Origin: JANXLS01 sp038227045
GTDB lineage: Bacteria > Planctomycetota > SZUA-567 > H5-PLA8
Direction: 5' to 3'
Length of the DNA stretch: 5,740 nt
Assembly (NCBI GenBank): GCA_038227045.1
Contig: JBBRQD010000212.1
Location: forward strand, 1-5,740
Both the position numbers and the translations under genes were made by a program. Under the pieces are notes generated by a model, which saw only the letters and a list, made by a program, of their open reading frames with translations, was not told where the DNA came from and ran no database searches. Within the stretch, counting starts at the first letter, position 1. The number at the start of each line of letters is the position of its first letter. Positions 1-5,674 of the stretch are shown piece after piece.

Positions 1-39
1 AACATCCATCATTCTCTTCACCTGTCGATCTGTGACCAT
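1..39 (-). CDS. IS21-type transposase (IstA-like), N-terminal fragment cut by window edge
   Basis: Only the first 13 codons are visible, reading MVTDRQVKRMMDV; the gene continues beyond base 1. From family knowledge, the pattern M-[VL]-T-D-x-Q-V-[RK]-[RL] is a typical opening of IS21-family IstA transposases, where it leads into the helix-turn-helix that binds the element ends. The ATG at 39-37 follows a G-rich run (plus-strand C run at 45-50) that can serve as a Shine-Dalgarno site. About 100 bases upstream lie two copies of a GGGAATT motif, consistent with the multiple repeats at IS21 ends. In IS21 elements IstA is the DDE recombinase and is normally followed by the ATPase IstB, which would lie outside this window. 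The call rests on 13 residues plus context; another helix-turn-helix protein is possible. Confidence 0.6.
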   Translation of the reverse strand, partial: MVTDRQVKRMMDV

Positions 40-139
40 TCCGCCCCCCTGATTTGCAGGGAAACAGATTGGCCGATCCCGCCTTAAAAAGCCGGGAATT
101 CTACTTGCCGTCAGGGGGAATTATAATTGTCGTTCATCA
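40..139 (-). mobile_element. Probable terminal region of the IS21-like element
   Basis: This AT-rich non-coding stretch lies upstream of the IstA-like start. On the plus strand GGGAATTCTA (94-103) and GGGAATTATA (116-125) match at 9 of 10 bases and are exactly 22 bases apart. From family knowledge, IS21 ends carry several spaced repeats bound by IstA and end in CA. CA dinucleotides at 135-136 and 138-139 are candidate outer boundaries, but the exact end cannot be fixed without the other end of the element. Confidence 0.4.
94..125. repeat. Two direct repeats of GGGAATTnTA, 22 bases apart
   Basis: The copies are at 94-103 and 116-125 and differ at one base. A spacing of 22 bases, about two helical turns, places both on the same face of the DNA. 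That suits binding sites for a transposase at an insertion-sequence end. The repeat is seen directly; the role is inferred from the neighbouring IstA-like start. Confidence 0.5.
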
Positions 140-211
140 ACCCACACCGTTGAATGCCTCGCCAAAGCTTGCATCGATGCAGCCACTATGGTTTGTAGCT
201 GAACCCGCGCA

Positions 212-355
212 CTACCACTTCCCGCGATGCTGACGGCGGGCGATCAGATCGTCAGCGTGGACGTTGGTCGCGTTGTTGACGAATGGAAACTGTGACCGGA
301 AGCGCTCGATAAACTCCGTCCTTTGAAACCATATACTTGTCCGCTTGCGAACCAT
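212..355 (-). CDS. Doubtful 47-residue hypothetical ORF, possible gene remnant
   Basis: An ATG at 355-353 opens a frame of 47 codons that ends at TAG (214-212). It begins 28 bases after the stop of the membrane-protein gene on the same strand, so the two could be co-transcribed. The product starts MVRKRTSIWFQ, is basic and soluble in character, and contains FIERFRSQFPFV and HADDLIARRQHRGKW. About 70% of its third codon positions are G or C. The candidate ribosome binding site is weak (GGGAA about 11 bases upstream). Just before the stop, the frame shifted by one base is open from about 248 down to the IS21-like end and reads plausible protein (VAASMQALARHSTVWV). This might therefore be a frameshifted remnant of a longer gene. 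I do not recognise any family, and chance coding is a real alternative. Confidence 0.25.
   Translation of the reverse strand: MVRKRTSIWFQRTEFIERFRSQFPFVNNATNVHADDLIARRQHRGKW
227..258. repeat. Inverted repeat, 7-bp perfect arms
   Basis: GCTGACG (229-235) and CGTCAGC (250-256) are perfect complements around a 14-base loop. A further T-G wobble and an A-T pair extend the arms to 227 and 258. The repeat lies inside the doubtful 47-codon ORF. No T-run follows on either strand, so it is not an obvious intrinsic terminator. Confidence 0.4.
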
Positions 356-383
356 TTTCGCCGTTCCCGCCGGACACGACACA

Positions 384-749
384 CTACATCATTCGTGCCT
401 TATATGTAAAACAGAAGAGCAGCGCGGCAATCAGAAACAGAAAATGAATTCCGAAGCCAACACTGCTTCCGATTTTCAGTAGCAGCAATTTGTATTTCAA
501 TCCGAACGCAAACAACGCGATCAGGACCGCTTCGAAAACAAGCAGCATCTTTATTCGGTCGTCAAGCACATCCATTCCGGCGACTGATATGCACCAGATC
601 CAATACAGCAAAACGCCGCCGCCAAACAACGCATTCGTGCCCGGAATGATCCAGAAACGCGAACGGTCCAGCAACGTCCAGACGAAGGCGCCGACGTGAA
701 TTAAATTCAACGTAATGACGGCGGCCATCAGCAATACATTTCCGTTCAT
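384..749 (-). CDS. Small integral membrane protein, four predicted TM segments, function unknown
   Basis: The preferred start is the ATG at 749-747 (MNGNVLLMAAV), giving 121 residues. A longer reading from a TTG at 785-783 would add 12 polar residues but lacks a ribosome binding site. GGAA about 10 bases before the ATG is a weak one. Hydrophobic stretches at about residues 5-27, 33-57, 66-84 and 97-116 predict four transmembrane helices. The charged connectors are short: DRSR at 28-31, DVLDDRIK at 60-67, KYK at 85-87. The C-terminus is basic and ends KARMM. The inner membrane is the expected location. I recognise no named family or catalytic motif; small four-helix proteins of this kind are usually annotated as hypothetical. 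Its stop is 28 bases before the 47-codon ORF. The large gene to the right runs in the same direction but is separated by more than 400 bases and hairpins, so a shared transcript is unlikely. Confidence 0.7.
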   Translation of the reverse strand: MNGNVLLMAAVITLNLIHVGAFVWTLLDRSRFWIIPGTNALFGGGVLLYWIWCISVAGMDVLDDRIKMLLVFEAVLIALFAFGLKYKLLLLKIGSSVGFGIHFLFLIAALLFCFTYKARMM

Positions 750-1082
750 GTCGATTTTTTCCAAGCAATGAGACGTTTCAGTCAACCGACTGCAAATTAA
801 GATGTGGTGGTGGAATTATTACGCGCAATTTAAATTAACGCGATCATTTCACGGGCGCTGCGGATCGAGGTTCCATTCCATCGCGAGTAACGATGGCAAG
901 GTGGCGCAGGGCAAGCGCGGTGATGTGCGGACAGATTTTCAGCTCATTGAAATACGAATAGGACAGAAAGGAACTCACGCCGCAGCGAGATGGTAGTGAA
1001 GAGGCAGAAAAAATATCGTGACCGCGCGCTCTTCAATCCGTTGATCATCGCGATTTTACGCAACAAATTCAATAATTGAACA

Positions 1083-1102
1083 GGACGCCGTGAGGGCCGT
1101 CC
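1083..1102. repeat. Imperfect GC-rich palindrome, possible dispersed repeat
   Basis: GGACG-CC and GG-C-CGTCC pair as a 7-bp stem with one bulged C and a GTGAG loop. The palindrome lies 14 bases beyond the neighbouring perfect hairpin and outside any gene. Its composition resembles short GC-rich palindromes that recur between genes in some Verrucomicrobiota genomes; that is memory-based inference, and only one copy is present here. Confidence 0.35.
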
Positions 1103-1116
1103 CTACCGCGACCGGA

Positions 1117-1146
1117 AATCCAGCCGTCAGCGATGGCGGCTGGATT
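1117..1146 (-). terminator. Hairpin downstream of the large gene, probable transcript end
   Basis: AATCCAGCCG (1117-1126) and CGGCTGGATT (1137-1146) are perfect 10-bp complements around a 10-base loop, and a C-G pair and a T-G wobble can extend the stem inward. On the minus strand it begins 24 bases after the TAG of the large gene. There is no following T-run (the stem is followed by TCCGG), so it is not a classical rho-independent terminator. It could still halt transcription or protect the 3' end of the mRNA. Confidence 0.5.
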
Positions 1147-1170
1147 CAGTTGTCCGACACCACGCGACAA

Positions 1171-4100
1171 CTATTTTGCCGTGCCCGATTTCCCTTTCAT
1201 CAATACGGTGTAGTTCAGTGCAGGCGTGGCTTGAAATACCGTGTTATTAAAAATTACGGTAAACGGTACATTCACCGTCTTGGCAGGCCCGACCACTTTC
1301 GTCAGTCCGAAACTCGCCAGCGTAGCGGCAAAATTACCTTTCTTGAACGTAACTGCGTATTTCGCCGTCTGCGCCGCGACGATGCCATTCTTCGATTTAA
1401 TCGTGACCTTCACCGAATTACTACCTTTGCCATTGAGCGGCAACATTTTTGCCACGCCACCCACGTCGAGGGAAACCATTGCGCCGCTCGGTTTGAAACC
1501 GGCCGAAACGGGCAGGGTGCCGGAGAATGAAATCGAGTCGGATGTTCCAGGCTTCGCGAAATTTAACTTGATCTTTGGTTTGGTAACGGTCAGCGGCATA
1601 AGTGTTCCCGCGGTGGCGGGCTGCCCGGTTGGCGTGCTGGACGCGTCGTTTGGATTTGTTCCAACCGCGTTTTCGAACGCGTCCGAGAAACCGTCGCCAT
1701 CGCTGTCGTTGCCGGTGCCGACGACGGGTGCTTTGACTGTTACGACCACGTCCGCTCCAACCGATTTATTGGCGGTGTCCGTAACGGTTACGTGTGCGGT
1801 GAATGTTCCCAATGTCAAGTAGGGGTGAACGACGCTCGCGCCGGTGGCCTGGGCGGATGCATCCCCAAATGTCCAGGAGAATGTCAACGCCCCCGTCCCG
1901 CCGCTGGCTGCGGCTGTGAACGTCACACTTTGGTTGACTCCCGCGGGATTCGGGACTGCGCTAGGTGTGCTGGTGAACGCCATGGGCGGCGGTGGCAACG
2001 CGTTTACGGTCACAATCACCTGGCTGCTTGAGGTGTTGTTTAATGCATCGGTGATAGTGACTTTAGCCGTGAACATTCCGGCACTGGCGTATGCGTGATT
2101 GACGCTGGCTCCGGTTGCGGCGGTTGAACCGTCGCCGAAATTCCACGAATAACTTAATGGCGGATTGGTGCCGGTGGCCGTCACTGAAAACGCAACGGTT
2201 TGATTGACGTTGGCCGGGTTGGGAGCCGCGTTCGCTGCTGCCGTGATAGAAATGGGCGAAATGGCTGTATAGTTGAGATACTCAGTATATTTATCCGCGG
2301 TTGGAATTGTAACAATAAATGGCGAACTGACAGCGAGTGCGAGCGTTTGCGGGCCGCTGCTCACAAAACCATCTCCGGCGACGCCAGGAGTGTAACTCGG
2401 GACAGGCTTGAGACTATCCGTAATATATGCCAAATAATAAGTGCCGGCGGTGAGCGTCAGACTCGTGGGCGACCCGCTGCCAATTGTTGCAACAACCTCG
2501 GCGCCGGCAACATTGGGCATGGAGGCGGACTGCCACAGAATTGTTCCGGGCGGATTGACAATTCCCAAGCGCACATTTCCGTCTGCGACATGTGAGAAAA
2601 AGTGGACATCGTTGACAACTCCTTGCTCGGGCATTGTGAATTTAGTGCCGTAGGTCAGGAAGCGGTTCGTGTAACTGACGGTAATGATGGGCGCAAAATC
2701 TCCGACTCCGCCGTGCGAAAAGAAATAGGCCAGGCCATTGACGGGATCTATAACGCCGGCGTGCATCTGAATTTCGGCCGGACCGTCCGTAAAAGCCCCC
2801 AACCGTAGTGGCGTCGCGGCCACCGTCCCAGGGTCGATTTTCACGACCACGGAAGAATTGCCGCCCGCGTCGTTTGAAAACAGTGCCACCTTGTTGATGG
2901 GGTCGTAGACCGCCGCTGTCATGTTTGTTTCGTTCGCATTTAGAACAATCGAGGAAACGCGCACCGGCACCAACGCTCCACTCCCGTTGGGGTTTACTTT
3001 AATGATCGAATCCACACCGGCACCTGCAGCCGAAAAAAGAGCCACTCCATTGACGGAATCGAAAACAGCACTGGTGAGACTATTTTCACCGGAATTCAGA
3101 GGCAGCGCACTGAGCCTGGAGGGCGCTACTCCGGCAGCGCCCAGCCCAACCTTAACAACTATGCCAGGATTCGTCTGGGTACCGATTAACGCGACCTTGT
3201 TGACATCGTCCAGAGCGATGCTAATTGGATTATCTTCGCCAGCGGCCAAGGAGATCGTCGACCCCACCAGAGTCGCCGCGACCCCACTGGCGTTCATGGA
3301 AACTTTGGTGACGCGGCCGGGCACCCGGTTGGTGACAAACAGCGCTTCCTTCTGCGTAGCGCTGTAGGCCGAACAAAGGTAGCTATCGTCCTGATTTGAA
3401 GTGGTTGAAATGGTGCCTACGAGTGTGGGCGCCGCTGGGCCAGAGTTCATGGCAATTTTGTGAATGAACGCAGAGGTACTGGCAAACAATGCTTCTTGTT
3501 GTGCCGGATCATAAACGGCAGAACGCAGTTCGTTGCCACCGGGACCAAACACTAATACCGAGCCTACCCGGACGGGCGGACTGGTGGTGCCGTTCATCGC
3601 GACCTTAATCACAATGCCTCCCTGAGACACTTGTGAATAGGCCCCAAGTAAAGCATAACCCGTATTGGGATCGAAGACGGCGGACTGCGGGCCATTTTCG
3701 CCGCTGATACCGGGAGCGCCCGCGCCACCGACCAGAGTGGGATTGCCCGTAGGGCCATTAACAGCAATTTTAAAGACGGAAAACGGGGCACCAGACCCGG
3801 CAAACATTGCAACTGAATTGGCTGTATCGATGACTCCGGCACCGTAAAAAGCGCCGCTGGGGATACCAGTGGTAGAGACGACCCCTTGCCGCGTGGGGGC
3901 CGAACCCGCAGCGCCAATGGCAACTTTGACGAATTCGCTTTGCCCACACAAAACTATTGCAACTTTGTTGCTTGGATCGTACACAACCGGGCCAAATCCA
4001 TATTCAGGCGGCGAGACGTTGGGGAACTGAACCGCACTGACGCGCGTCGGTAGTGCGCCCTGGGCGCCAGCGTTTACCTTCACGACTGTGGTGGGGTTCG

Positions 4101-5295
4101 TGTTCAGGACGAACATTGCTTCATTCTGACTGGGCTCGAAGACGCTGGGCATTCCACTGCCTCCAAATTCACCGGTATTGAATGTCAGCACACCCGGGAC
4201 ACGTGCAGGGGCGGCATTGGCTGCTCCGATGGTCACTTTAAAGACGGATCCGACGAATGAGGTGAGGCCAAATAGCGCTTCGCCATTGTTAACCACGATC
4301 GCGCCGGTGAGGGTGTCGCCACCGGCTTCGGGAATGGGCAAGGCGCCAATGCGTACCGGCGTCGAATTGACCGCTCCCAGACCGACTTTTACGACGGTAT
4401 TCGTGCATCCGAATAAGGCTGTCGATGTAGTCGAATCCCACACCGCGGTGGATGGATTATTTTCACCGGAATTTAACGTGATTGGGTAACCCACCACTCC
4501 CAAAGTGCCGGTTGCCGTGCCCACGGTGACTTTGTAAATCTGAGCGGGACTGTTGTTTGTTGCGAAAAGTGCGGTATCGGTCACCGGGTCGTAAACCGAA
4601 CTGGCGATTTGAGCGTACGCATTCAAGATGGACTGGTTCTGATGGGTCGGAAGCGCCGCTGGCGCATTTTCAGCATATTTTATGAGCACCGCTGCAGCGC
4701 CCCCGGAATTGGACGCCCAAACCACCGCGCCCGCGGCATTGATGACCCCGGTGGGCGGTGTCGATTCCGCCGCGTTCAAATAACCGGTCGTTCCGAAAAT
4801 GTGCTGCATCCCGGCCTGGGGGTAGCCCTGTGTGCCGACAGTATTGAATCCGGCGATAGGATCGGAAAACTGAACCGAGCGGTCGGCGAGGGAGTGCCCG
4901 GATTTATCAATAACCTTGATTGCCACCGTATAGTACTTTTCTTCCAACCCATGCCCGACCCACTCAGCGCTGTAGATTCCGCGATGGCCGGTGGCGTCCG
5001 TGCCGCCTTTTCGGAAGTCAGGAGTCAATTCAAGTGTCTCGATCCCGCCCATGTCCGCGGAGACGCGTTGGATGCCTTGACGCGCTTCAATGATGGCTGT
5101 GACAATGACCCGTTGGCCATTCTTGACGGATGGCTGCGAAAGCATCGGAAGGATACTGATTTCGCCATCCCCACTCTTCTTGATCGCGAGACTGGCGGGA
5201 ATATCCGCCGCTCGTAAAGATTGGAAAAGCATCCCAGCAATAGAAACCACGGCCAGTTGAATCACGTATCGACTGAGCGTTGTCTTCGTTTTCAT
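1171..5295 (-). CDS. Large secreted surface protein: 14 propeller-like repeats, two PKD domains, calcium-loop motif, beta-sandwich tail
   Basis: The product has 1374 residues from the ATG at 5295. An in-frame TTG at 5307 overlaps the Shine-Dalgarno sequence and is rejected. Residues 1-29 form a Sec signal peptide: basic start, hydrophobic core VIQLAVVSIAGMLF, probable cleavage after SLRA. Residues 30-150 look like an Ig-like beta domain. Residues 183-873 hold 14 repeats of 48-54 residues with the theme AVYDPxxxxALF...VVKVxxG...PxRVG. Residues 876-1010 form a further predicted beta-sandwich (VRLGIVNPPGTILW, LTAGTYYLAY). PKD domains lie at about 1012-1097 (WNFGDG, VNHAY) and 1104-1188 (WTFGDA, VVHPY). 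Residues 1197-1222 carry the thrombospondin-3/EF-hand-like loop DSDGDGFSDAFENAVGTNP. Residues 1230-1374 are a lysine-rich beta domain ending KGKSGTAK. The architecture suggests export and binding, adhesion or display. I see no catalytic motif, and the true function is unknown. The gene stands alone, with hairpins downstream and an IS upstream. Confidence 0.93.
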   Translation of the reverse strand: MKTKTTLSRYVIQLAVVSIAGMLFQSLRAADIPASLAIKKSGDGEISILPMLSQPSVKNGQRVIVTAIIEARQGIQRVSADMGGIETLELTPDFRKGGTDATGHRGIYSAEWVGHGLEEKYYTVAIKVIDKSGHSLADRSVQFSDPIAGFNTVGTQGYPQAGMQHIFGTTGYLNAAESTPPTGVINAAGAVVWASNSGGAAAVLIKYAENAPAALPTHQNQSILNAYAQIASSVYDPVTDTALFATNNSPAQIYKVTVGTATGTLGVVGYPITLNSGENNPSTAVWDSTTSTALFGCTNTVVKVGLGAVNSTPVRIGALPIPEAGGDTLTGAIVVNNGEALFGLTSFVGSVFKVTIGAANAAPARVPGVLTFNTGEFGGSGMPSVFEPSQNEAMFVLNTNPTTVVKVNAGAQGALPTRVSAVQFPNVSPPEYGFGPVVYDPSNKVAIVLCGQSEFVKVAIGAAGSAPTRQGVVSTTGIPSGAFYGAGVIDTANSVAMFAGSGAPFSVFKIAVNGPTGNPTLVGGAGAPGISGENGPQSAVFDPNTGYALLGAYSQVSQGGIVIKVAMNGTTSPPVRVGSVLVFGPGGNELRSAVYDPAQQEALFASTSAFIHKIAMNSGPAAPTLVGTISTTSNQDDSYLCSAYSATQKEALFVTNRVPGRVTKVSMNASGVAATLVGSTISLAAGEDNPISIALDDVNKVALIGTQTNPGIVVKVGLGAAGVAPSRLSALPLNSGENSLTSAVFDSVNGVALFSAAGAGVDSIIKVNPNGSGALVPVRVSSIVLNANETNMTAAVYDPINKVALFSNDAGGNSSVVVKIDPGTVAATPLRLGAFTDGPAEIQMHAGVIDPVNGLAYFFSHGGVGDFAPIITVSYTNRFLTYGTKFTMPEQGVVNDVHFFSHVADGNVRLGIVNPPGTILWQSASMPNVAGAEVVATIGSGSPTSLTLTAGTYYLAYITDSLKPVPSYTPGVAGDGFVSSGPQTLALAVSSPFIVTIPTADKYTEYLNYTAISPISITAAANAAPNPANVNQTVAFSVTATGTNPPLSYSWNFGDGSTAATGASVNHAYASAGMFTAKVTITDALNNTSSSQVIVTVNALPPPPMAFTSTPSAVPNPAGVNQSVTFTAAASGGTGALTFSWTFGDASAQATGASVVHPYLTLGTFTAHVTVTDTANKSVGADVVVTVKAPVVGTGNDSDGDGFSDAFENAVGTNPNDASSTPTGQPATAGTLMPLTVTKPKIKLNFAKPGTSDSISFSGTLPVSAGFKPSGAMVSLDVGGVAKMLPLNGKGSNSVKVTIKSKNGIVAAQTAKYAVTFKKGNFAATLASFGLTKVVGPAKTVNVPFTVIFNNTVFQATPALNYTVLMKGKSGTAK
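1174..1608 (-). other. C-terminal lysine-rich beta-sandwich module of the large protein
   Basis: This encodes residues 1230-1374. Alternating beta strands include KIKLNFAKPG, SISFSGTLPVSAGF, VSLDVGG, VKVTIKSKNG, AKYAVTFKKGNFAATLASFGL, VNVPFTVIFNN and ALNYTVLMKGKSGTAK. The module is richer in lysine than the rest of the protein and follows the calcium-loop motif directly. That position is typical of C-terminal surface-anchoring or secretion-sorting domains. I recall similar tails on other large exported proteins of Verrucomicrobiota and Planctomycetota; this, and any sorting role, is inference. Confidence 0.45.
1630..1707 (-). other. Calcium-loop segment (thrombospondin type 3 / EF-hand-like)
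   Basis: This encodes residues 1197-1222. The DSDGDGFSD core supplies the alternating acidic residues of a DxDxDG calcium loop. It is followed by AFENAVGTNPNDASS, the usual continuation of thrombospondin type 3-like linkers in bacterial surface proteins. It joins the second PKD domain to the C-terminal module and probably stiffens that joint when calcium is bound. Confidence 0.75.
1732..2262 (-). other. Tandem PKD domains of the large protein
   Basis: PKD 1 covers residues about 1012-1097 (2005-2262) and has the canonical WNFGDG and VNHAYASAGMFTAKVTITD. PKD 2 covers about 1104-1188 (1732-1986) and has WTFGDA and VVHPYLTLGTFTAHVTVTD, so its last motif glycine is alanine. Both start with the same [AV]PNPAxVNQ[ST]V phrase and are joined by a proline-rich linker (PPPP), indicating tandem duplication. 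PKD domains in secreted bacterial proteins act as rigid spacers or in protein and polysaccharide binding. Confidence 0.85.
2677..4749 (-). repeat. Fourteen protein-level repeats of about 51 residues (propeller-like)
   Basis: The motif recurs with its first residue at about 183, 232, 283, 331, 383, 436, 486, 538, 592, 642, 692, 742, 794 and 846 of the 1374-residue product, so intervals are 48-54 residues. Typical copies are SAVYDPAQQEALF, SAVFDSVNGVALF and AAVYDPINKVALF. Each is followed about 10-15 residues later by a VVKV-type strand and then PxRVG or PTLVG, often with a GEN near the end. The first copy (GVINAAGAVVWASN) and the last are the most divergent. A period of about 51 residues with short beta strands suits beta-propeller blades, and 14 blades would make two seven-bladed propellers. 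The fold is inferred. Confidence 0.75.
5209..5295 (-). other. Sec signal peptide of the large protein
   Basis: This encodes residues 1-29: a positively charged start (MKTKTTLSR), a hydrophobic core (YVIQLAVVSIAGMLF) and a probable signal peptidase I site at SLRA|AD. No lipobox cysteine is present, so it is not a lipoprotein. The protein should leave the cytoplasm by the Sec route. Confidence 0.85.
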
Positions 5296-5299
5296 AGGT

Positions 5300-5305
5300 C
5301 TCTCC
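5300..5305 (-). promoter_or_regulatory. Ribosome binding site that fixes the start of the large gene
   Basis: On the minus strand GGAGAG lies immediately upstream of the ATG at 5295. Its GGAG core (5305-5302) has a 6-base spacer. The alternative TTG start at 5307-5305 overlaps this Shine-Dalgarno sequence and would put four extra residues (start codon, E, R, P) before the signal peptide. The ATG is therefore preferred. Confidence 0.8.
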
Positions 5306-5604
5306 AAGATTCGCCTTGTTTTTATAACCGGACTTCTATGAGAGTCTGTGATTTTTGAGTTTGGTCAAGTTCAAACTTAAATATATTGGGTTCAAGTCCA
5401 TGAAAAACACTGGGAATGGCGATGCCGATCACAGTCAGCTGCGGCGCGATGTGGCGATTAAAAAAATCGTCTCCTGCATCTCGAACGGAAAACGGAGAAA
5501 GATTCGTTCGTTTCGGAAGCACTTGTGACCGGATTCCTGAGACACTCCAACAACGGTCCGATCATTGTCCGCCCTGTTTATTTATTGTGGTTCGGCTTAA
5601 AATC
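5306..5604. other. Intergenic region between the large gene and the ISAs1-like element
   Basis: This region must contain the promoter of the large gene. The stretch at about 5320-5400 is AT-rich and includes TTGACC and TATATT on the minus strand, but no -35/-10 pair has good spacing, so I name no promoter. AAGTTCAAACTT (5367-5378) is a 5-bp-arm inverted repeat that could be an operator. The open frame at 5322-5522 (minus, GTG start) and one at 5400-5528 (plus) have no recognisable products and look like chance. Confidence 0.5.
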
Positions 5605-5658
5605 CAGGGCCTTTCAAAAGTCCTCATTTTTCGTAGAGAAATAGCCGATCTTCTATTC

Positions 5659-5665
5659 AAAGGAG
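5659..5665 (+). promoter_or_regulatory. Ribosome binding site of the transposase
   Basis: AAAGGAG sits 9 bases before the ATG at 5675. It is a near-perfect Shine-Dalgarno sequence and supports the start chosen for the partial transposase. Confidence 0.8.
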
Positions 5666-5674
5666 ATCAGAAAA

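Larger units (their letters stand above)
750..1170. other. Intergenic region, mostly without supported genes
   Basis: This region separates the membrane-protein gene from the 3' end of the large gene. It contains a perfect 10-bp palindrome AATTTAAATT (827-836) flanked by CGCG at 822-825 and 839-842, which could be part of a promoter or operator for the membrane-protein gene. I find no -35/-10 pair of normal spacing. Two hairpins lie at 1083-1102 and 1117-1146. Short open frames on both strands lack ribosome binding sites and recognisable products. Confidence 0.5.

Noticed and set aside
170..181. Perfect 12-bp palindrome TGCATCGATGCA
   Set aside because: About one such palindrome is expected by chance in a window this size, and nothing around it suggests a function.
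802..996. Plus-strand 64-codon frame in the intergenic region
   Set aside because: It has no ribosome binding site, unlikely composition (MWWWNYY start) and no recognisable family.
844..1032. Minus-strand open frame with protein-like tail (CPHITALALRHLAIVTRDGMEPRS)
   Set aside because: It has no ATG start or ribosome binding site. The only start is a GTG at 978 without a Shine-Dalgarno sequence, and there is no known domain.
1241..1822. Long open frame (193 codons) on the plus strand
   Set aside because: It lies wholly antisense to the large gene's PKD and C-terminal region. Its composition mirrors that frame, and it has no ribosome binding site or domain.
2921..3367. Antisense open frame of 148 codons inside the repeat array
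   Set aside because: Open antisense frames recur across this array (also 4178-4489) because of the repeated codon pattern of the real gene.
3609..3947. Same-strand open frame of 112 codons in another frame
   Set aside because: It is fully inside the large gene and has no independent start signal or domain.
2677..4749. Repeat array considered as a CRISPR or DNA tandem-repeat locus
   Set aside because: The periodicity is at the protein level in one continuous reading frame. The DNA copies are diverged and there are no short identical repeats with spacers.
4609..5217. Open frame of 202 codons on the plus strand
   Set aside because: It is antisense to the N-terminal part of the large protein, which has a signal peptide, repeats and a good ribosome binding site. 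The product is rich in R, G and D with no recognisable motif.
5322..5522. Minus-strand 66-codon frame with GTG start just upstream of the large gene
   Set aside because: It has a weak ribosome binding site, no recognisable product, and overlaps the AT-rich region expected to hold the promoter.
5400..5528. Plus-strand frame containing LRRDVAIKKI, reminiscent of the ATP-anchoring lysine region of Ser/Thr kinases
   Set aside because: There is no glycine-rich loop upstream and the frame stops after 42 residues with no further kinase motif. A short chance match is the simpler explanation.
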